58,809 bases of DNA, from contig NZ_JAFLRJ010000075.1 of the NCBI RefSeq assembly GCF_017315755.1, forward strand, positions 1-58,809, given 5' to 3'. Shown in pieces: positions 53,460 through 58,809 of the stretch. Within the stretch, counting starts at the first letter, position 1. Each line of letters starts with the position of its first letter. The stretch comes from Streptomyces beijiangensis. GTDB lineage: Bacteria; Actinomycetota; Actinomycetes; Streptomycetales; Streptomycetaceae. The position numbers were made by a program, and so were the translations under genes. The notes beneath the pieces are model-generated. The model worked only from the letters and a program-made list of their open reading frames with translations. It had not been told where the DNA came from and did no database searches.

Positions 53460-54392
53460 GTGAAACTCGTCTTCGCAGGCACCCCCGAGGTCGCCGTTCC
53501 CGCCCTGGACGCCCTGATCGCCTCCGGCCGGCATGAGGTGGCCGCCGTCGTCACCCGGCCCGACGCACCCGCGGGACGCGGCCGCAAGCTGGTTGCCAGC
53601 CCCGTCGCGCAGCGCGCCGAGGAGGCCGGGATCGAGGTCCTCAAGCCGGTGAAGCCGCGCGACGAGGACTTCCTGGCGCGGCTGCGCGAGATCGGCCCCG
53701 ACTGCTGCCCGGTCGTCGCGTACGGCGCCCTGCTGCCCAAGGCCGCCCTGGACGTCCCGGCCCGCGGCTGGGTCAACCTGCACTTCTCGCTGCTGCCCGC
53801 CTGGCGCGGCGCGGCCCCCGTACAGCACGCGATCATCGCCGGGGACGAGGTGACGGGTGCCTCCACCTTCCTGATCGAGGAGGGCCTGGACTCCGGTCCT
53901 GTGTACGGCGTGCTGACCGAGGAGGTACGGCCCACCGACACCAGCGGCGACCTGCTCACCCGCCTCGCCTTCGCGGGTTCCGGACTGCTCGCCGCGACCA
54001 TGGACGGCATCGAGGACGGCACGCTGCACGCCGTACCGCAGCCGCACGAGGGCATTTCGCTCGCCCCGAAGCTCACCGTCGAAGGCGCCCGGACCGACTG
54101 GGCTGCCCCGGCGCTCCGCGTGGACCGCCTCGTCCGCGGCTGCACGCCCGCGCCCGGTGCCTGGACCGTCTTCCGCGGCGAGCGGCTCAAGCTCGTCGCC
54201 GTCACGCCGGTGCCCGACCGCACGGACCTGGCCCCGGGCGAGCTCTCCGCGGCCAAGAACAATGTGTACGTCGGCACCGGTTCGCACGCCGTCGAACTGC
54301 TCTGGGTCCAGCCGCAGGGCAAGAAGCCGATGCGCGCGGCGGACTGGGCCCGCGGGGTGCGGATCGCCCCGAGTGAGACTCTCGGCGCGTAG
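53460..54392 (+). CDS. fmt: Methionyl-tRNA formyltransferase
   Basis: The 310-residue enzyme formylates initiator Met-tRNA. It has the N-terminal [16 protein letters not shown], the formyl-folate binding loop [18 protein letters not shown] with its catalytic residues, and a C-terminal tRNA-binding barrel. GTG at 53460 has GAGAGG seven bases upstream. rsmB follows at 102 bases, a standard actinobacterial pair. Confidence 0.96.
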   Translation: MKLVFAGTPEVAVPALDALIASGRHEVAAVVTRPDAPAGRGRKLVASPVAQRAEEAGIEVLKPVKPRDEDFLARLREIGPDCCPVVAYGALLPKAALDVPARGWVNLHFSLLPAWRGAAPVQHAIIAGDEVTGASTFLIEEGLDSGPVYGVLTEEVRPTDTSGDLLTRLAFAGSGLLAATMDGIEDGTLHAVPQPHEGISLAPKLTVEGARTDWAAPALRVDRLVRGCTPAPGAWTVFRGERLKLVAVTPVPDRTDLAPGELSAAKNNVYVGTGSHAVELLWVQPQGKKPMRAADWARGVRIAPSETLGA

Positions 54393-54494
54393 CGCTGTCC
54401 GTGAGGGGGGCCGGGTGACGGGCGGGCATGTGGGCGCCGCCGAAGTACGCTGAGAGGGTTCGTCCCCCGACACCATCAGCGGAGCACCTTTCAC

Positions 54495-55937
54495 GTGAAC
54501 GACCAGCCTCGTAGCCGTCCCGCCCAGCAGCCGAAGGGGCACCGCCGCCCCAAGAAGGACCCGGTGCGCATCCTCGCGTTCGAGGCGCTGCGGGCGGTCG
54601 ACGAGCGCGACGCGTACGCCAACCTCGTCCTGCCGCCGCTGCTGAAGAAGGCCCGGGACAAGGGCGACTTCGACGCGCGGGACGCGGCGCTCGCGACCGA
54701 GCTGGTGTACGGGACGCTGCGCCGCCAGGGGACGTACGACGCGATCATCGCGGCCTGCGTCGACCGGCCGCTGCGCGAGGTCGACCCGCCGGTGCTCGAT
54801 GTGCTCGCGCTCGGCGCGCACCAGCTCCTCGGCACCCGTATCCCCACCCACGCGGCGGTCTCCGCGAGCGTGGAACTGGCGCGGGTGGTACTCGGCGACG
54901 GGCGGGCCAGGTTCGTCAACGCGGTGCTGCGCAAGGTCTCCGCGGAGGATCTCGAAGGCTGGCTGGAGCGGGTCGCGCCGCCCTACGACGAGGACGCCGA
55001 GGAACACCTCGCCATCGTCCACTCGCACCCCCGCTGGATCGTTTCCGCGCTCTGGGACTCCCTCGGCGGCGGCCGCGCCGGGATCGAGGACCTCCTGGAG
55101 GCCGACAACGAGCGGCCCGAGGTGACGCTGGTGGCCAGGCCCGGCCGCTCCACCACCGAAGAACTGCTGGATGTCGTGGGCGAGGACTCCGCGCTGCCGG
55201 GCCGCTGGTCCCCCTATGCCGTACGGATGGCCGAGGGCGGCGAGCCCGGCGCGATCGAAGCGGTGCGGGACGGACGCGCCGGCGTCCAGGACGAGGGCAG
55301 CCAGCTGGTCGCGATCGCCCTGGCCAACGCGGAGATCGAGGGCCGCGACGAGCGCTGGCTCGACGGCTGCGCGGGCCCCGGCGGCAAGGCCGCGATGCTC
55401 GCCGCCCTCGCCGCGAAGCGTGGTGCGGCGCTGCTGGCCTCGGAGAAGCTGCCGCACCGCGCCCGCCTGGTCGAGCGCGCGCTGGCGGGCAACCCGGGTC
55501 CGTACCAGGTGATCGCCGCCGACGGGACCCGGCCGCCGTGGCTGCCCGGATCCTTCGACCGGGTCCTGATGGACGTGCCCTGCACGGGGCTCGGGGCGCT
55601 GCGCCGTCGGCCCGAGGCGCGCTGGCGTCGCCGTCCCGGCGATCTGGAGGGCTTCGCGCCGCTCCAGCGCGGGCTGCTGCGTGAGGCGCTGAGCGCCGTG
55701 CGGATCGGGGGCATCGTCGGTTACGCGACCTGCTCGCCGCACCTCGCCGAGACGCGGGTGGTCGTGGAGGATGTGCTCAAGGGGCGCGGCGGGCAGCCGG
55801 TCGAGGCCGAGTGGATCGACGTACGGCCGCTGATGCCCGGTGTTCCGGCGCTGGGCGACGGTCCCGACGTACAGCTGTGGCCGCACATGCACGGCACCGA
55901 CGCGATGTACATGGCGCTACTGCGGCGTACTGCCTGA
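54495..55937 (+). CDS. rsmB: 16S rRNA m5C967 methyltransferase (RsmB/Sun)
   Basis: The 480-residue enzyme has an N-terminal NusB-like RNA-binding domain (DPVRILAFEALRAVDERDAYANLVLP), a SAM-binding DGCAGPGGKAAML, and the two cysteines of the m5C mechanism, C363 in DVPCTGLG and C413 in YATCSPH. GTG at 54495 has GGAG about 11 bases upstream. The last 21 bases overlap the end of the convergent GT-MMPL gene, with no terminator between. Confidence 0.95.
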   Translation: MNDQPRSRPAQQPKGHRRPKKDPVRILAFEALRAVDERDAYANLVLPPLLKKARDKGDFDARDAALATELVYGTLRRQGTYDAIIAACVDRPLREVDPPVLDVLALGAHQLLGTRIPTHAAVSASVELARVVLGDGRARFVNAVLRKVSAEDLEGWLERVAPPYDEDAEEHLAIVHSHPRWIVSALWDSLGGGRAGIEDLLEADNERPEVTLVARPGRSTTEELLDVVGEDSALPGRWSPYAVRMAEGGEPGAIEAVRDGRAGVQDEGSQLVAIALANAEIEGRDERWLDGCAGPGGKAAMLAALAAKRGAALLASEKLPHRARLVERALAGNPGPYQVIAADGTRPPWLPGSFDRVLMDVPCTGLGALRRRPEARWRRRPGDLEGFAPLQRGLLREALSAVRIGGIVGYATCSPHLAETRVVVEDVLKGRGGQPVEAEWIDVRPLMPGVPALGDGPDVQLWPHMHGTDAMYMALLRRTA

Positions 55938-58424
55938 GGCTGACGGCACCTCGGTCCTGCGGTCGGCGCCGGCGGCGTCCAGGGCCGCGGCGTCGTGGGC
56001 GAGGCGGTGCGGCCACCACACCCGTGGGCCCACGTCCAGGAACAGCGACGTGACCAGCACCGACCGTACGACGAAGGTGTCGAGCAGCACGCCCAGGCCG
56101 ACCGCGAAACCGAGTTCGGCGAAGGCGACCATCGGCAGCGTGCCGAGCACCGCGAAGGTGCCCGCCAGGACCAGGCCCGCCGAGGTGATGACCGCGCCGG
56201 TCGCCGCCAGACCGGTCACCACACCCTTCCTGGCGCCCTGTCGGCCCGCCTCCTCGCGGATACGGGTCGACAGGAAGATGTTGTAGTCGATGCCGAGCGC
56301 GACCAGGAAGACGAAGACGAAAAGGGGCAGGTCGGTGCCCTCGCCCGCGTAGTCGAAGAGATAGCGGAAGACGAGGGCGCTGATCCCCAGCGCGGTGGCG
56401 AACGACAGCACGACTGTCGCGATCAGCAGCAGCGGTGCCACCAGGGCGCGCAGCAGTACGCCGAGGATCACCAGCACCACCAGCAGCACCAGCGGGATGA
56501 TGAGCATGTTGTCGTGGCGGGTCGCGGCGTTCATGTCGATCAGGGTCGCGGTGGTCCCGCCGACCTCGGCCCTGGCAGCCGGGATGCCGTGCACGGTGTG
56601 CCTGAGCCGCTTCACGGTCTGCTGGGCCGCTTCGCTGTCGCCCGCGGCGACCGTGGTGGCCTCGAAGAGCGCGCGCCCGTTCACCACCGGTTTCGAGCCC
56701 GGGGGTACGCCGATGGACGCCGGGACCACGCCCGGATCCGCCGCCACTGCCTTGCGTACCGCGTCGGCCTGATCCGCATTCGCGATGACGACGACCGGGT
56801 CGCCGCTGCCGGCCGGGAAGTACTGGGCCTGGACCTTCTGGCCCACGACCGAGTCAGGGTTCCCGGTGAAGGCGTCGGCGTTGCCGATCCCGTCCGCACG
56901 CAGCTGCAGCAGCCCGAAGGACAGCCCGGCGAGCACCAGGGCGGTGACCACCCAGACGGCCCGCGGGCGCAGAGCGATGCGGTCTCCCGTACGCGCCCAG
57001 AAGCCGCTCACGGTCGGCTCGGGCGAGCCGTAGTGGGGCTTCACGGGCCAGAAGATCCACCTGCCGAAGATCACCAGCAGGGCCGGGAAGAGCGTCAGCA
57101 TGGTGAGCAGGGCGATGGCCACGCCGATCGCGGCGACCGGTCCCAGGCCCCTGGTGGAGTTCATCTCGGCCGCCATCAGGACGAGCATCCCCAGGACGAC
57201 GGTGGCGCCGCTCGCCAGGACGGCGGGGCCCGCACGGTGCAGCGCGAGCGCCATCGCCTCGTGCCGGTCCTCGTGCTTGCGCAGTTCCTCCCGGTAGCGG
57301 GCGACGAGCAGCAGCGCGTACCAGGAGTAGCCGGGCGTCATCAGCAGGAAGGCCGTCCCCGTCACCAGCAGGCAGCCGCGCCAGGGGCGCTCGGGGTCAC
57401 CTCTGAACAGGACGAGGCCGGACACCGCCGCCATGACGACGATCACCGCGGGCAGCGCCCAGCTGTCGGGCAGGAGGAGCCGGAGCAGGGCGTAGCGGTC
57501 GCGGGCGCCCGCGTCGTCGTATCCCTCCTCCTGCGCATAGCCGCCGAGGTAGCCGAACACGGAGGAGCGGGATGCGAGGACGTACGGGAGATAGGTGAGG
57601 GCGACGACGGCCGCGGCCGGGACCAGTACGGCCGCCACCTCGCGCGGTCGGCGGCGCAGGACGCCCGGGAGGAGTACGGCGGGGAGGAACTTCACCGCGA
57701 CCGCCGCGCCGAGCAGTCCGCCGCCGAGGGCTTTGCGGCGGACGACGGCGCCGATGGCGACGACCGCGAGGAGGACGCCCAGGGCGTCGGCGTGGGCGTT
57801 GTTGACCGCCTCGACGGGGACGGCCGGGCACCAGGCCCAGTAGGCGGCGTGGCGCGGGTCGCCCTTCCGTCGGCGGAGCACCAGCAGGAGGGCCGCGGTG
57901 GTGGCCGTCGCGAGGAGCACGCCGCCGACCTGGAGCGGCTTGTGGCGGGCTCCGGGCGGTGAGAGCTGATGGACGGCATAGAAGTACGCCTCGGCCACCG
58001 GGGGGTAGATGGTGTGCACCGAGGGTCTGTTGATCAGGGTGGGCCGACCGGCGGGGAAGAGCCACGGGTCGCGCAGTTTCGCCAGTTCTGGGGCGTTCGG
58101 TGCGTAGTCGTACGGTGAGATGCCCGCGGCCTGGACCCTGCCGTCCCAGGCGTAGCGGTAGGAGTCCGAACTCGTGCGGGGCGGGCCCGCCAGGCCGGTC
58201 AGTGCGACCGCGATCCCGCCGGCGAGCACCAGCGCCGTGACATGGCTGGCGGGCACCTTGCGCAGGGCGAGGGCCGCGGCGGCGAAGAGCACCCAGCAGG
58301 CCGCGTACCACCAGGTCAGCGTCGACTGCTCGGCTTCGGGGACGTCCCGGGCGAGGGTCGTGAGGAGAGTGGCGGTGAGCGCTGCCAGCAGCGCGGCGGC
58401 GAGCACGGTACGTCGGTTGATCAC
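55917..58424 (-). CDS. In-frame chimera: GT87-like mannosyltransferase fused to a truncated MMPL transporter
   Basis: The 835-residue open frame joins two unrelated membrane proteins. Residues 1 to about 368 are a DUF2029/GT87-type polytopic mannosyltransferase: SDSYRYAWDGRVQAAGISPYDYAP, TIYPPVAEAYF and MTPGYSWYALLL. From about 369 it is the latter part of an RND/MMPL exporter: RYREELRKHEDRHEAMALAL, an extracytoplasmic porter domain at about 500-600, and the second GIDYNIFLSTRIREE. About 250 N-terminal MMPL residues and about 60 C-terminal transferase residues are missing. The junction is WYALLLVA (57296-57325); the usual first-half Asp of DYALLLVARYREE is Trp here. Start GTG 58424 lacks a clear ribosome site. 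Genuine deletion and assembly artefact cannot be told apart here. Confidence 0.8.
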   Translation of the reverse strand: MINRRTVLAAALLAALTATLLTTLARDVPEAEQSTLTWWYAACWVLFAAAALALRKVPASHVTALVLAGGIAVALTGLAGPPRTSSDSYRYAWDGRVQAAGISPYDYAPNAPELAKLRDPWLFPAGRPTLINRPSVHTIYPPVAEAYFYAVHQLSPPGARHKPLQVGGVLLATATTAALLLVLRRRKGDPRHAAYWAWCPAVPVEAVNNAHADALGVLLAVVAIGAVVRRKALGGGLLGAAVAVKFLPAVLLPGVLRRRPREVAAVLVPAAAVVALTYLPYVLASRSSVFGYLGGYAQEEGYDDAGARDRYALLRLLLPDSWALPAVIVVMAAVSGLVLFRGDPERPWRGCLLVTGTAFLLMTPGYSWYALLLVARYREELRKHEDRHEAMALALHRAGPAVLASGATVVLGMLVLMAAEMNSTRGLGPVAAIGVAIALLTMLTLFPALLVIFGRWIFWPVKPHYGSPEPTVSGFWARTGDRIALRPRAVWVVTALVLAGLSFGLLQLRADGIGNADAFTGNPDSVVGQKVQAQYFPAGSGDPVVVIANADQADAVRKAVAADPGVVPASIGVPPGSKPVVNGRALFEATTVAAGDSEAAQQTVKRLRHTVHGIPAARAEVGGTTATLIDMNAATRHDNMLIIPLVLLVVLVILGVLLRALVAPLLLIATVVLSFATALGISALVFRYLFDYAGEGTDLPLFVFVFLVALGIDYNIFLSTRIREEAGRQGARKGVVTGLAATGAVITSAGLVLAGTFAVLGTLPMVAFAELGFAVGLGVLLDTFVVRSVLVTSLFLDVGPRVWWPHRLAHDAAALDAAGADRRTEVPSASGSTPQ

Positions 58425-58530
58425 GCCGTCGAGCGTGCCACCCGGAGCGGTGCGGATGGGGGGCCGCGCCCGGGACGTCCGCGTTTCGTAAGGTGCGTAT
58501 CGCGCTGAACGGCACCTCGTCAGGGGTGTG

Positions 58531-58809
58531 ATGGGACGCATGGAACACTCACCGCCGCGGCCGGACTTCCGACGCCTCCTGCCGCGCTTCACGGGCCGGC
58601 TGCACGACCCCAGGACGGCCACGGCGATCGGCCGGTGGCTCGGGGCCGCGTTCGCCGTCTGCCTGGTCACCGGGGTCGTCAGCCACTATCTGCAGCATCC
58701 GCCGGGGGCGCTGGTGAATGTGCTGCCGAGCCGGCCCGTCTGGGGGTACCGGCTGAGCCAGGGGCTGCATGTGGCGAGCGGGATCGCGGCGATCCCGCTC
58801 GCCACATGC
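58531..58809 (+). CDS. Molybdopterin-dependent oxidoreductase-like membrane protein (5' part)
   Basis: A partial coding region runs off the window end with no stop (93 codons seen). It starts MGRMEHSPPRPDFRRLLP; ATG 58531 has AGGGG four bases upstream, while ATG 58540 is an alternative. A basic segment with HDPRTATAIGRWLG leads into membrane segment 1 (AAFAVCLVTGVVSHYL), a loop and the second segment (LSQGLHVASGIAAIPLAT). This is how the Streptomyces sulfite-oxidase-type molybdopterin proteins with an N-terminal cytochrome-b-like membrane part begin. The catalytic domain would lie outside the window, so the call rests on the N-terminus. Confidence 0.6.
   Translation, partial: MGRMEHSPPRPDFRRLLPRFTGRLHDPRTATAIGRWLGAAFAVCLVTGVVSHYLQHPPGALVNVLPSRPVWGYRLSQGLHVASGIAAIPLATC

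Overview
The window is a high-GC segment of an actinobacterial chromosome, almost certainly Streptomyces. The evidence is GTG/TTG starts, strong G/C third positions, a BldD regulator with an intact cyclic-di-GMP signature, the small actinobacterial nucleoid protein sIHF (mihF), an unmodified-type EF-P with a PGKGP loop, and conserved core gene order. Most of it is housekeeping DNA, with one accessory island and one rearranged gene near the right edge.

Layout. 0.1-2.6 kb: relA. 2.7-4.8 kb, minus strand: a DUF349 coiled-coil protein and a membrane-anchored cyclophilin. 5.0-6.9 kb: an MBL-fold hydrolase and hisS. 7.4-10.1 kb: a VKOR thiol-redox protein, rarA and a secreted HNH-type lipoprotein. 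10.1-11.6 kb: a DUF2470 gene and rpsD, divergent around a near-perfect iron box. 11.6-13.7 kb, minus strand: a STAND ATPase regulator. 13.9-24.7 kb: DUF948 and DUF6167 proteins, alaS, ruvX, mltG, aroE, aroC-aroK-aroB-aroQ (overlapping) and a P-loop kinase. 24.8-29.8 kb: a variant M24 peptidase, efp, nusB, an MFS transporter and a PLP enzyme. 30.0-30.5 kb, minus strand: bldD. 30.7-40.7 kb: the pyrimidine operon pyrR-pyrB-pyrC-(membrane protein)-carA-carB-pyrD-pyrF, led by a PyrR-binding RNA loop next to the Shine-Dalgarno. 41.1-45.0 kb: mihF, gmk, rpoZ, coaBC and metK. 45.1-50.3 kb, minus strand: the accessory island. 50.5-55.9 kb: a helicase-degenerate priA, an HTH protein (minus), fmt and rsmB. 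55.9-58.4 kb, minus strand: an in-frame chimera of a GT87-like mannosyltransferase and an MMPL transporter. 58.5 kb to the end: the start of a molybdopterin oxidoreductase-like membrane protein.

The main discovery candidate is the four-gene island between metK and priA. It runs XRE-TPR regulator, TIR-domain protein, P-loop/helical-repeat protein with a degenerate Walker A, and two-TM protein; the last three overlap or nearly abut. The TIR protein keeps a W-x-x-x-E putative NADase glutamate, and its C-terminal tail shares a GPxHTGxGxQ motif with the N-terminus of the next protein. The genes look like one cotranscribed sensor/effector unit and match no named defence system I recognise. The second candidate is the GT87-MMPL chimera. 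Its junction lies exactly in a sequence (WYALLLVA) that both parent families can carry, and the fusion removes the first transmembrane Asp of the MMPL proton relay.

Large perfect hairpins separate many of the transcription units. I saw no rRNA, tRNA, CRISPR array, transposase or integrase.
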